Source: Pelomonas cellulosilytica
GTDB taxonomy: Bacteria; Pseudomonadota; Gammaproteobacteria; Burkholderiales; Burkholderiaceae_C
DNA: 64,000 nt
Direction of reading: 5' to 3'
Assembly: GCF_021353265.1 (NCBI RefSeq)
Contig: NZ_JAJTWU010000003.1
Location: forward strand, 1-64,000
Numbering within the stretch: the first letter of the stretch is position 1; every line of letters starts with the position of its first letter. Of the stretch, positions 27,253 to 35,199 are shown piece after piece. The notes beneath the pieces are model-generated. The model worked only from the letters and a program-made list of their open reading frames with translations. It ran no database searches and was not told where the DNA came from. A program made the translations under genes and the position numbers.

Positions 27253-28086
27253 ATGCCCCCCGCCTCCCCCCTCTCTTCCCGACTGGCTATAAGTGCGCGT
27301 GACGGCCTGCCATCGCGCGCGGGCAGACGCCGACGCGGCCCGCAGCCGAAGGCCCGACCCGCGGGCGCCCGGCAGTGGCGCGTGCGTCGTGCGCCGCCGA
27401 CGGCCGCCACACCGGACCTCGCTCAACAGGAGCGCGAGCGCCTCGCGCTGCTGCTGCACGACAGGCTGGGCGGCCTGCTGGTGCAGTTGCGGCTGGCCTA
27501 CGGCGCGTGGCGGCTTGACCATGGCGGCGGCGCCTCCGGCAGCCCCGAAGCCGTCTTCGACTCGCTGTTATCCGAACTCTCAGGCGCCGTGCGCCATCTC
27601 ACCACCTGCCTGACTCCGCCGGACTGGCACGACGACCTGCCATCAGCGCTGGAGGCCGTCACAGCCGAGCTGCGGCTGTATGGCGCTCTGGATGTGCGGC
27701 TCGATGCCGAAGCGCTGCGGCGAATCGGCATGCCCGCGGTGCCCGAGCCTGCCCGACGGCTGGCTTGCAGAATCCTTAGGGAGCTAGGCCTGAACGTGCA
27801 GAAACACGCCAGGGCATCCCGGATGCACATTCGGGCGTATCTCGCCGGCGGGCGGCTGTGCATCGTCGTACGGGACGACGGCCGGGGCCTGCCGCGCGAT
27901 GCCACAGCGCTTGCATCGGGCTGGGGGCTGCGCAGCGTGCAGGCCCAGCTGCATGCGCTGGGCGGCGGCCTGGCGCTGCGGTCAGCGCCAGGCCGCGGCA
28001 CATGCGCCACGCTGACACTGCCGCTGGGCCTGCCGCCCCAACCGGCGGCTCCTTCCGGTGCCCTCGTCCCAAGGAGCAGGCCATGA
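27253..28086 (+). CDS. soluble sensor histidine kinase, NarL/LuxR-partner type
   Basis: The start at 27253 is backed by GGAG seven bases upstream. The 277-residue protein has an Arg-rich N-terminus of about 50 residues, a short HisKA_3-type dimerisation helix with phospho-acceptor His in LALLLHDRLGG (H69), and an HATPase domain with N-box ELGLNVQKHA, G1 box VRDDGRGLP and GWGLRSVQAQ. No transmembrane helix or sensor domain is visible, so it must sense inside the cell or depend on a partner. The stop overlaps the response regulator start (ATGA). Confidence 0.85.
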   Translation: MPPASPLSSRLAISARDGLPSRAGRRRRGPQPKARPAGARQWRVRRAPPTAATPDLAQQERERLALLLHDRLGGLLVQLRLAYGAWRLDHGGGASGSPEAVFDSLLSELSGAVRHLTTCLTPPDWHDDLPSALEAVTAELRLYGALDVRLDAEALRRIGMPAVPEPARRLACRILRELGLNVQKHARASRMHIRAYLAGGRLCIVVRDDGRGLPRDATALASGWGLRSVQAQLHALGGGLALRSAPGRGTCATLTLPLGLPPQPAAPSGALVPRSRP

Positions 28087-28745
28087 CACTCCGCATCGTC
28101 GTGGCCGACGACCATCAACTCGTCCGCGAAGGGCTTCGCGCGCTGCTGGCCCGCGACGCCGGCCTGGACATCGTGGGTCTCGCCGCCGACGGTGCCGCTG
28201 CCGTCAGGCTAGTACGTCAGCTGAAGCCGCAACTGCTGATCACCGATATTGCGATGCCCGGGCTCAACGGCCTGGAAGCCACGCGCCGCGCGGTGGCGCA
28301 TGAGCCCGCGACGCGCGTGATCTGCCTGTCGATGCACGACGACCAGCGCAGCGTCGTGACCGCCATGCAGGCAGGCGCCAGCGGCTACGTGCTGAAGGAC
28401 GCCTCCTGCGACGAGCTGCACACCGCCGTCCGCGAGGTGGCCGCCGGCCGCATCTACCTGAGCCCCGGCCTGGTGGGTGGGCTGGTGGACGAGATCCGCG
28501 AACGGCTTCGGCCCGAGAGCACCCAGACGGGCCCGGTGCTGACAGCCCGCGAGCGCGAGATCGTGCAACTGTTCGCCGAGGACCTGAGCACGCAGGAGAT
28601 CGCCGACCGGCTGAAGGTCAGCGCCAAGACGGTGGCCACACACCGCGAGAACGTGACACACAAGCTGGGTGTGCACGGCATTGCCGGCATGACACGGTAC
28701 GCCATCCGCGAAGGCCTGACCGTGGTGGTGGCATCGTGCCGCTGA
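28083..28745 (+). CDS. NarL/FixJ-family response regulator
   Basis: A 220-residue two-domain regulator: receiver domain with acidic pocket D9/D10, phospho-acceptor D55 (LLITDIAMPG) and Lys in YVLKDA, then a LuxR-type HTH (LTAREREIVQLFAEDLSTQE and VSAKTVATHRENV). AAGGAG lies upstream of the start. It overlaps the kinase gene by 4 nt and the following membrane protein gene by 10 nt, so all three form one translational unit. Confidence 0.92.
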   Translation: MTLRIVVADDHQLVREGLRALLARDAGLDIVGLAADGAAAVRLVRQLKPQLLITDIAMPGLNGLEATRRAVAHEPATRVICLSMHDDQRSVVTAMQAGASGYVLKDASCDELHTAVREVAAGRIYLSPGLVGGLVDEIRERLRPESTQTGPVLTAREREIVQLFAEDLSTQEIADRLKVSAKTVATHRENVTHKLGVHGIAGMTRYAIREGLTVVVASCR

Positions 28746-29527
28746 TCGTCTACACGCTACCCAACTGGGTGTTGGGGCTGGCACTGGTCGCCCTCTGGCT
28801 GGTCGCTGCCCAGGCCTTGTGTGCGCTCTTTCCCGACCGCTGGCGCGAACGGGTGACCGACCTGGATCGCAGCGTGGTGCTGGCCTCCCTGGGCGTCATC
28901 GCGACGATGAACTCGCTGCTGCTGGCCTTCTCGGCCGTCTCAGCCTGGGAGGCCTTCGGCAGCGCAGACACCGCCGTGCAGCGCGAGGGCACGGCTATCA
29001 CGCAGTTGGCCCGCTCGCTGTCGCTATACGACACCGCGCCCTCGCGCCTGGCGCGGGAGCGATTGCGCGCGTATGGCCGCAGCGTTGTCACGCAGGAATG
29101 GCCGGCGATGCTGCAGGACAAACCTAGCCTGTCGACACGCGACGCGCTGGATGGCCTTTTCACCGCCCTGGGCGACCTCAAGCCCACCACCAGCAGCCAG
29201 ACTGCACTGTTGAACCAAGCCTGGACGCAGGCCAACGACCTGCTGACCCATCGGCGAGAGCGGCTTCAGGCCAGCAAGGCCAAGGTGCCGCGTACGCTGT
29301 GGATCGTCGTGCTGGCCGGGTCGCTGCTGACGCTGGTGCCCCTCGCGGCTGCACCGAAGGGGGCGAGCAGCCGCTGCGCGCTGTTCGCGGTCGCCGCGGC
29401 GCTGGCCCTCGTCTTCCACTTCGTCGCGACGATGGACCGCCCCTTCCTCGGCAGCGAGCGCGTCACGCCAGAGGCAATCGAGGATGCACTGGGCATCGTT
29501 CAGCGGCTGAGTGCGCGCACGCCGTGA
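28736..29527 (+). CDS. DUF4239-like (bestrophin-like) membrane protein
   Basis: A 263-residue protein with a GTG start inside the response regulator gene. Four hydrophobic segments are seen: two near the N-terminus (about 8-28 and 50-70) and two near the C-terminus (about 182-205 and 212-232), enclosing a soluble loop, the DUF4239 layout. Function of the family is not established. The tight overlap with the two-component genes suggests it is their accessory sensor or target, which would explain the missing sensor domain in the kinase; this is inference. Confidence 0.65.
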   Translation: MPLIVYTLPNWVLGLALVALWLVAAQALCALFPDRWRERVTDLDRSVVLASLGVIATMNSLLLAFSAVSAWEAFGSADTAVQREGTAITQLARSLSLYDTAPSRLARERLRAYGRSVVTQEWPAMLQDKPSLSTRDALDGLFTALGDLKPTTSSQTALLNQAWTQANDLLTHRRERLQASKAKVPRTLWIVVLAGSLLTLVPLAAAPKGASSRCALFAVAAALALVFHFVATMDRPFLGSERVTPEAIEDALGIVQRLSARTP

Positions 29528-29545
29528 GGCGGGCGCGCGGAAGGC

Positions 29546-30013
29546 TTACGTTTTGCTGCTGCCGTTCTGAATCTCGGGATCCGTCGTGGCGATCAGTTCG
29601 GTCGCGTAGCCATCCGAGCGTTGAGGCCGACGGAACACCAGCACCACGCCTCGCCGCGTTTTCACGGGGATGTCGATGAACATCCCACCATCCCCAGGTG
29701 CCGCAAGGAAATTGTTGGGCAGGTGGTTGGTGTCACCCAACGTCTTCGCGGTCGCTGCGAACAGCGAGACTGTCGGGTCGGGGACGCAGCGCCGATGTCC
29801 CATCAGGTAGGTCAGCACCTGCTGAGGCACCGACTCCGGGTTGACGAATCTGACAACATCACTTGGCTGGACTGTGGTGAGCACGTTGCCTTCCACCCAA
29901 TCCCAGTTTTCGTTGAAGTAGCGACAGGTCACCACCTTCTCGCGCAAGTCCGGCGGGTCGAGCTTCAGATCGAGTACAGGTACGACATAGAACTTGGTTG
30001 GGCCTTCGGTCAT
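29546..30013 (-). CDS. unknown protein next to the eCIS regulator
   Basis: A 155-residue soluble protein starting MTEGPTKFYVVP at 30013, with AAGGA upstream. It contains VVRFVNPESVPQQVLTYLMG, then a Gly-rich FLAAPGDGGMFIDIPVKTRRG segment, and ends EIQNGSSKT. No signal peptide, membrane helix or known domain was recognised. It lies 28 nt downstream of the big regulator gene on the same strand and is probably cotranscribed with it. Confidence 0.55.
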   Translation of the reverse strand: MTEGPTKFYVVPVLDLKLDPPDLREKVVTCRYFNENWDWVEGNVLTTVQPSDVVRFVNPESVPQQVLTYLMGHRRCVPDPTVSLFAATAKTLGDTNHLPNNFLAAPGDGGMFIDIPVKTRRGVVLVFRRPQRSDGYATELIATTDPEIQNGSSKT

Positions 30014-30041
30014 GGTTTGTCCTTCTGCAGGGGTGGGAAGA

Positions 30042-33000
30042 TCACGACAGGGATGAGGAGCGGCTTGCCGACTTGCGCGCGATGCTGAGGCGAAGAGGCA
30101 CATAGCCGTGGGCCGTCAGTGGTGCTGTCATCACGTCACTGGCCGCCTGTGAAGAAAAGGCCTCGGCCGGACTGCAGTCCCGGGCAGCGAGCCAGGCTTG
30201 CAGCACCAGACCTCCCTGGCCCGCATCCACGGCAGATCGCAACGCCGCACCCAGCCGCATGCAAACCGGCGCAGGCACCCCTGCAGCGCCGAGTTGCATC
30301 GTCAGCAGGGCGTGGCGGGCCTGCAGTTCCCGCAACTGCCAGTACGTGGGCCGCCGCTCCACCAAAGCCTGCAACTCGTGGTCGGCGTCGGCCAGTTGTC
30401 GCGTCGCCAAGAGAGTGTCGCCACGGTGCAACGCCTGCTCGGCCCCCGCCACCGCCACACGCAGTAGCGCCTCCCGGCGCACGAAATCGCGCGCAGCCTG
30501 GCCGTCTGCCACCTCGCCGGCGCCGGGCGCCAAGGCATTGAGCTGCGCGCGCAGGCCGGGGAGATCCTTGTCGACGGAGTCGCCCGCATCCAGACGCGCC
30601 AGCAACAAGCGGCTCTCTGCATGGAGGCGGTCCGCGCGCCAATAGGCGTTGCTGGGGTCGTGCCGCTCGGCCTCGCGCAGGCGCTGCACGCCCGACGCCA
30701 TGATCCGCGCCGCCTCGGCCACACGGCCAGCAGCGCGCAACGCATCGGCACGTCGCAGCTCCAGCGTGCCGAGTGCCCACAGTCGCGACTGCTCCTCGGC
30801 ACGCCCGGCGCTCAGCGTCTGACGCTCAGCCAGCGCGTCGTCGAACCATTGCAGCGCTTCCAGCGGCCGTCCGCGCACATAGGCCACCAGGCCCAGCCAG
30901 GTCTGCGTGTTCGCGACCGCTTCGCGGACTTCGGCATCCTGCGGTGCCCTTGCCAGTGCATCGCGCTTGAGGGCCAGCGAATCGTTGAACCAGCGCTCCG
31001 CAGACTGCCAGCGCGCCCGTCGCACGTCGATGGAGCCGAGGTTCTGCAACGCATAGCCCAGCTCCGCCGTCGCCGCGGCGTCTTCGGGCGCCGCGCGCTG
31101 CCACTGCAGGCTGGCTTCGCGATACCGCTCCATGGCGGCGGCGGCCGCGTCGAGGTTGCCGGCGTCGTGGTCCATCTGGCCCAGCCAGAACGACGCAGCA
31201 CCCAGCGTCCGGTAGTAGTCACCCGGCTTCACCTCCGTGAGATGACCGCCGGCCGCCAGGCCTTCCAGCAGCGTCCGCGCCGCGTTCAGCGCGTCCACGG
31301 CGATGTCCGTGCGGCCGAGTCCGCGGCTGCTGTTGACTTCGCCGATGACGACCAGCGCGCGAGCGCGCTGCAGCACGTCGTCCGGTGAGCCGCCAGCCTC
31401 ACCCGTGTCGGCCGGCCCCAGCAACTGCAGGCCCTGCTCGCCTATGCGACTCAGCAGCGCCAGCTTGCCGATGGGCCGCAGGCCGTCGGCCAGCTCGCCC
31501 AACATGAAGGACGCAAGCTGCCGGCTTTGCCGTTCGCGCTGCGCCGCCACGTCGGCCTGCCTGGCGTAGCCGATGGCTGCTGTCACGGCGGCGCCTGCCA
31601 GCAGCAGCGCGCCGGCGGTGGAAGCGCCCAGACTCCAGCGCTGGCGCAGCAGGCGGCGCCGCGAGCGCCGGATGAACTCGCGCTCCTGCATCCCGAACAG
31701 CTCGGGCGCCTCAGCCAGCGCGCGCGCCGCCGTCCACAGCGTGGCGCCGCGCGGCAGCAGCAGCGCGCCGGCGCGCGCGCCCTCGGCCCAGCGCGCCACC
31801 CAGGGCGCCACCGCGTCGCGCGCGACGAGCGCTGCGCGATGCGTGGCCACCCAGCCGGTCACGCGCGGCCAGCGCCGCAGCAGCGCTTCATGGGCCACGC
31901 GGTAGCCCTTGCCGCCGGTGGACATGTCGGCCACCAGCAGCCGGGCCTCGACGAAGGCCTCCACCAGAGCGCGTTCGTGGGAGTCCACCAGCTCGGTATC
32001 CGGCATCCAGCGGCTGGTGGGCACGGCCTCGTCGCCCGCGAGCGTCACCAACCGCGACAGCAGCGGCGTCATGGCCGCCTGCTGCGCCTCCGGCAGGTCG
32101 GCCACCAGGGCCTCGGCGCGGCGGCCGATGGCGCCCTCCAGGCCGCCCAGTGCCTCATACGACGCCCACGACAGGACGTCGCCCGGCTCCCGGTTCAGGT
32201 AGAGCTGCTGCAGCGTGTACTGCAGCAGCGGCAGTGCATCCGGCGCCTGCATCGCATCGGCGCACAGCCGGTCGTCCAGCCGGTTCATGCCGCTGCCGTC
32301 CAGCCCGTAGGCCAGCCCGGCGGCCTGCGCCGGCAGCCGAATCATCTGCGCGATTTCGCCAGCGTCCGGCGGCGCCAGGTCCAGGTGTGCACCGCCGTCT
32401 TTGCCGGCCATCAGCAGCGGCTGGCGCGCCAGCGCAGCATAGAAGTCGTTGCGGCAGACGCCCAGCACCAGCACCAGCCGGCTGCGCACTAGCAATTCCA
32501 GCGTGTTGAAGACGGGCTGCACAGTCGCCGTGTCGCCCTGCAGCAAGGCCTCCAGCCGGTCCAGCACGAGCAGCGGCGGCGCCAGCGCGCCCGGCCGCAG
32601 TGCCCGCGTGGCATCCAGCCCGATGGCCAACTGCCGCAGCATGTCCTGCGGGCGCTCGCGCAACAGCACCGACAGGCTGTCGATGCTGAATCCAGACAGC
32701 AGCGGCACGCCCTGGCACTCCCAGTCCAGCAACGCGCCGGCCAGCCCGGCCCACACGTCACCCCCATCGCCGCCTTTCGTGGCGGCCAGGGCGCCCAGGT
32801 CCACGGTTGCCGCCGTGCAGGCATGAAGTGCAACAGACGCCGGATCGGCAGCGTTGTCATCAGCTGGGGCTGACAGCAATGCCGGCAGCAACCCGGCCTG
32901 GACGAGCGAGGTTTTGCCGGACCCGCTCGGCCCCAGCAGCAACACCAGCGGATGCCCGCGGCGCCATTGCTCGGCCAGCCGCGCGCGCAGTGCCGCCACG

Positions 33001-33524
33001 GCCGCATCGCGACCGAAGAACACGCTGGCATGCGCCTCGTCGAACGACTCCAGCCCGCGGAACGGCGACTGGCCCCGCCAGCCGTCCGCATGACTGCGCG
33101 GACCCTGGGCCGACAACACGCGCACCGGTGCCAGCAGCCGGTAGCCCTGCTTGCGGATGGTCTCGATGTAGCGGGGCTGCGTGGCGCTGTCATGCAGCGC
33201 CCGCCGCAGGCCGGCGACGACCTTGTGCACGGGGTTGTCGCCCTGCGTGGAAGCGTCGGGCCAGCAGTCGTGCAGCAAAGCCTCGGCTGAAATGACCAGC
33301 CCGGGCTGCCGGCACAGCGCAACGAGGACGGCCATCGGCCGCGGCTCCAGCGTCACGCTCTCGTCACCCTGGCTGAGGCGCCGCGTGGGCACGTCCACGC
33401 ACCAGTCGGACAGCATGAAGCGAGTCGGCGCGCCGCCAAGCTCACGGCCAGCGGCGGGTGCAGCAGGCGCGGCAGCCGGCGTCAGCGCGGTGCTGGGATG
33501 TGTGCCGTCGCTGGTCCGGGCCAT
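30042..33524 (-). CDS. winged-helix / STAND-type ATPase / TPR transcriptional regulator with a membrane helix
   Basis: A 1160-residue modular regulator; GGGAG sits 8 nt before its ATG. Residues about 34-130 are an OmpR/CadC-type winged helix (LEPRPMAVLVALCRQPG; YIETIRKQGYRLL). An nSTAND-type NTPase follows: PFRGLESFDEAHASVFFGRD, Walker A GPSGSGKTS at 198-206 and a Walker B-like LLVLDRLEALL. A single hydrophobic helix lies near 632-654, and the C-terminal half is a helical TPR-like region. Such proteins couple ATP-driven signal sensing to DNA binding. It is transcribed away from the eCIS operon across a 253-nt gap, so it is the best candidate for its regulator. Confidence 0.82.
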   Translation of the reverse strand: MARTSDGTHPSTALTPAAAPAAPAAGRELGGAPTRFMLSDWCVDVPTRRLSQGDESVTLEPRPMAVLVALCRQPGLVISAEALLHDCWPDASTQGDNPVHKVVAGLRRALHDSATQPRYIETIRKQGYRLLAPVRVLSAQGPRSHADGWRGQSPFRGLESFDEAHASVFFGRDAAVAALRARLAEQWRRGHPLVLLLGPSGSGKTSLVQAGLLPALLSAPADDNAADPASVALHACTAATVDLGALAATKGGDGGDVWAGLAGALLDWECQGVPLLSGFSIDSLSVLLRERPQDMLRQLAIGLDATRALRPGALAPPLLVLDRLEALLQGDTATVQPVFNTLELLVRSRLVLVLGVCRNDFYAALARQPLLMAGKDGGAHLDLAPPDAGEIAQMIRLPAQAAGLAYGLDGSGMNRLDDRLCADAMQAPDALPLLQYTLQQLYLNREPGDVLSWASYEALGGLEGAIGRRAEALVADLPEAQQAAMTPLLSRLVTLAGDEAVPTSRWMPDTELVDSHERALVEAFVEARLLVADMSTGGKGYRVAHEALLRRWPRVTGWVATHRAALVARDAVAPWVARWAEGARAGALLLPRGATLWTAARALAEAPELFGMQEREFIRRSRRRLLRQRWSLGASTAGALLLAGAAVTAAIGYARQADVAAQRERQSRQLASFMLGELADGLRPIGKLALLSRIGEQGLQLLGPADTGEAGGSPDDVLQRARALVVIGEVNSSRGLGRTDIAVDALNAARTLLEGLAAGGHLTEVKPGDYYRTLGAASFWLGQMDHDAGNLDAAAAAMERYREASLQWQRAAPEDAAATAELGYALQNLGSIDVRRARWQSAERWFNDSLALKRDALARAPQDAEVREAVANTQTWLGLVAYVRGRPLEALQWFDDALAERQTLSAGRAEEQSRLWALGTLELRRADALRAAGRVAEAARIMASGVQRLREAERHDPSNAYWRADRLHAESRLLLARLDAGDSVDKDLPGLRAQLNALAPGAGEVADGQAARDFVRREALLRVAVAGAEQALHRGDTLLATRQLADADHELQALVERRPTYWQLRELQARHALLTMQLGAAGVPAPVCMRLGAALRSAVDAGQGGLVLQAWLAARDCSPAEAFSSQAASDVMTAPLTAHGYVPLRLSIARKSASRSSSLS

Positions 33525-33615
33525 CTTGCGTTCTCCCTGAGGTCGGCTCCTGGCGCCTCAAGAAACGAGTCTAGAGAGCGCGCACCGTGCCGTCAGCAGA
33601 CCGCAGCCCCGAAGA

Positions 33616-33631
33616 GTTGACAGGTTGACAG
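33616..33631. promoter_or_regulatory. tandem direct repeat (GTTGACAG)x2 in the eCIS/regulator gap
   Basis: Two perfect 8-bp direct repeats, each containing TTGACA, lie in the divergent intergenic region. OmpR/CadC-type winged-helix proteins bind direct repeats, so this may be the regulator's site; each TTGACA could also be a -35 box but no good -10 is found 17 nt away. The rest of 33525-33777 shows nothing else clear. Confidence 0.4.
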
Positions 33632-33777
33632 CCGCCCCCGTTGCGCCTTCGGCGATGGAAACCCGCAGTCCGGGCGGCATCTCCGCAAAACGGAGGCCCG
33701 GAATCAGCATCCAGCCGATGGCCCACCGCAGGGGTGCTGCCTATCTTTGCGGCATCCAAGCCGACACCTCAAGGTCC

Positions 33778-34350
33778 GTGATCGACGCCGCCCTCCTCCA
33801 CCTCGCCGGACACCTGAACGCCGTGCTGCGCCGCTCGCACCAGTCGGCGGAGGACCTCGTCGCCGTCACGGGGCTGCAGGAAGCCGACGGCAGCCCGGCC
33901 GCGGCGGCCACGCACCGGCTGTCGGCCTTCCTCGTGAACCTGGAGCCCGAACGCGTGCCGGGCCAGCCGTTCCATCCGATCGGCAGCGGCGAGCGGCTCG
34001 CCCGCTCGGCGACACCGCTGCACCTGAACCTGCTCGTGATGTTCGCCGCCAACTACGGCGGCACCACCTACCCCGAGGCGCTCAAGCTGATCGGCAGCAC
34101 CATCGCCTGCTTCCAGGCCACGCCGGTGCTGGACGCGCAGAACTCTCCAGGGCTGGATGCGCGGCTAGACAAGCTCATGCTGTCGCTGGAGCCGCTCGGC
34201 CTGCAGGAGACCGCCACGCTGTGGGGCATGCTCGGCGGGCGCTACGTGCCGTCGGTGCTGTACCGCGTCCGGCTGCTCACCATCGATGCGCGTCAGCCCG
34301 ACGCGCAACTTCCCGCCGTGCGCAGCCCGCGCGTCGGCGTTGCCGGCTGA
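33778..34350 (+). CDS. eCIS DUF4255-family protein (Afp16-like tail terminator)
   Basis: About 190 residues from GTG 33778 (reading MIDAALLHLAGHLNAVLRR), where family members usually start; the frame is open upstream to 33625 but that part does not resemble the family. The DUF4255 core is seen in AFLVNLEPERVPGQPF, HLNLLVMFAANYGGTTYPEALKLIG and LGLQETATLWGMLGGRYVPSVLYRVR. In Afp/PVC particles the equivalent caps the tail tube and sheath and sets length. It is the first gene of the operon here rather than the last structural gene as in Afp. Confidence 0.85.
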   Translation: MIDAALLHLAGHLNAVLRRSHQSAEDLVAVTGLQEADGSPAAAATHRLSAFLVNLEPERVPGQPFHPIGSGERLARSATPLHLNLLVMFAANYGGTTYPEALKLIGSTIACFQATPVLDAQNSPGLDARLDKLMLSLEPLGLQETATLWGMLGGRYVPSVLYRVRLLTIDARQPDAQLPAVRSPRVGVAG

Positions 34351-34362
34351 ACGGAGATGCGC

Positions 34363-35181
34363 ATGGACGACTGGATCGCCCTGCTGCGCCTGGATGTGGG
34401 CCATGGCTACTACGCCGACGGCCGCTGCCGCGGCCTGCGCTTCGAGCCCGCTGCCGAGACGGCCGACACGCTGCGCCGCTGCGGCGTCCTCGCGCGCAGC
34501 GATGGCTCAAGTCTGCACCTGCACGCGCCTGCGGACACGTTGGACAGGCTGGAAACGTCCGATGGCGGTCTGGCCTGGCGCGTCTTCGCGACCGACGACG
34601 CCTTCGCCTGCGGCACCGACGACCGGGCCGAGCGCCCGGGGCAGCTGCTGTGGGTCGGTGGCCCGACGCCCGGCGGCGCGACAGATCTGGCGGCCGAGCC
34701 CCGCCCGCTGACTTCGCCCGACGTGGCCGCGCTGCTGCAGCCGCGCGACCGGCAGCTGCCGCCGTTCGCGCTGCTGTGGCTGCCGATCGATGGCCTGCTC
34801 GCCGGCGTCTCGCCACCCGTGCCGCTGCGGCTACGCTGGCAGCTGGCGCCACGCGCGACGGTGTGGAAGTACTGCCTGCACGGCAACTGGCCGGAGCCGG
34901 CGCTCGCCATCGTGGATGCCGCGGGCCAGACCGAATTTGGCGCGCCCGCCGCCGACCACATGGACGACGGCACGCCCGTGCTGGCCATCCGCTCGCTGGG
35001 CCGCCTGCCGCTCGGGCAGCGACCGCTCCAGCGCCTGCAACTGCGCAGCCGCCCCGAGCCGGACGGCCGTTCCGACAAGGTGCTGATCCGCCGGCTGCCC
35101 TTGCCGGCGGCGCAGTTCCTCGCCCGCGAAGTGATCGACGGCCAGCCGGCGGTCATCTCCGAAATCCACGTGCACCGATAA
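34363..35181 (+). CDS. eCIS-associated protein of unknown function
   Basis: The start at 34363 (MDDWIALLRLDVG) is chosen because GGAG lies 6 nt upstream; an ATG at 34357 overlaps that site. The 272-residue soluble protein has a beta-rich look with WKYCLHGNWPEPALAIVDAA, EFGAPAADHMDDGTPVLAIRS and RLQLRSRP. Placed between the DUF4255 gene and the sheath in the same operon, it is likely a structural or assembly component of the particle. No catalytic motif is visible. Confidence 0.6.
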   Translation: MDDWIALLRLDVGHGYYADGRCRGLRFEPAAETADTLRRCGVLARSDGSSLHLHAPADTLDRLETSDGGLAWRVFATDDAFACGTDDRAERPGQLLWVGGPTPGGATDLAAEPRPLTSPDVAALLQPRDRQLPPFALLWLPIDGLLAGVSPPVPLRLRWQLAPRATVWKYCLHGNWPEPALAIVDAAGQTEFGAPAADHMDDGTPVLAIRSLGRLPLGQRPLQRLQLRSRPEPDGRSDKVLIRRLPLPAAQFLAREVIDGQPAVISEIHVHR

Positions 35182-35199
35182 CCCGCTGAGGAGCCTGCC

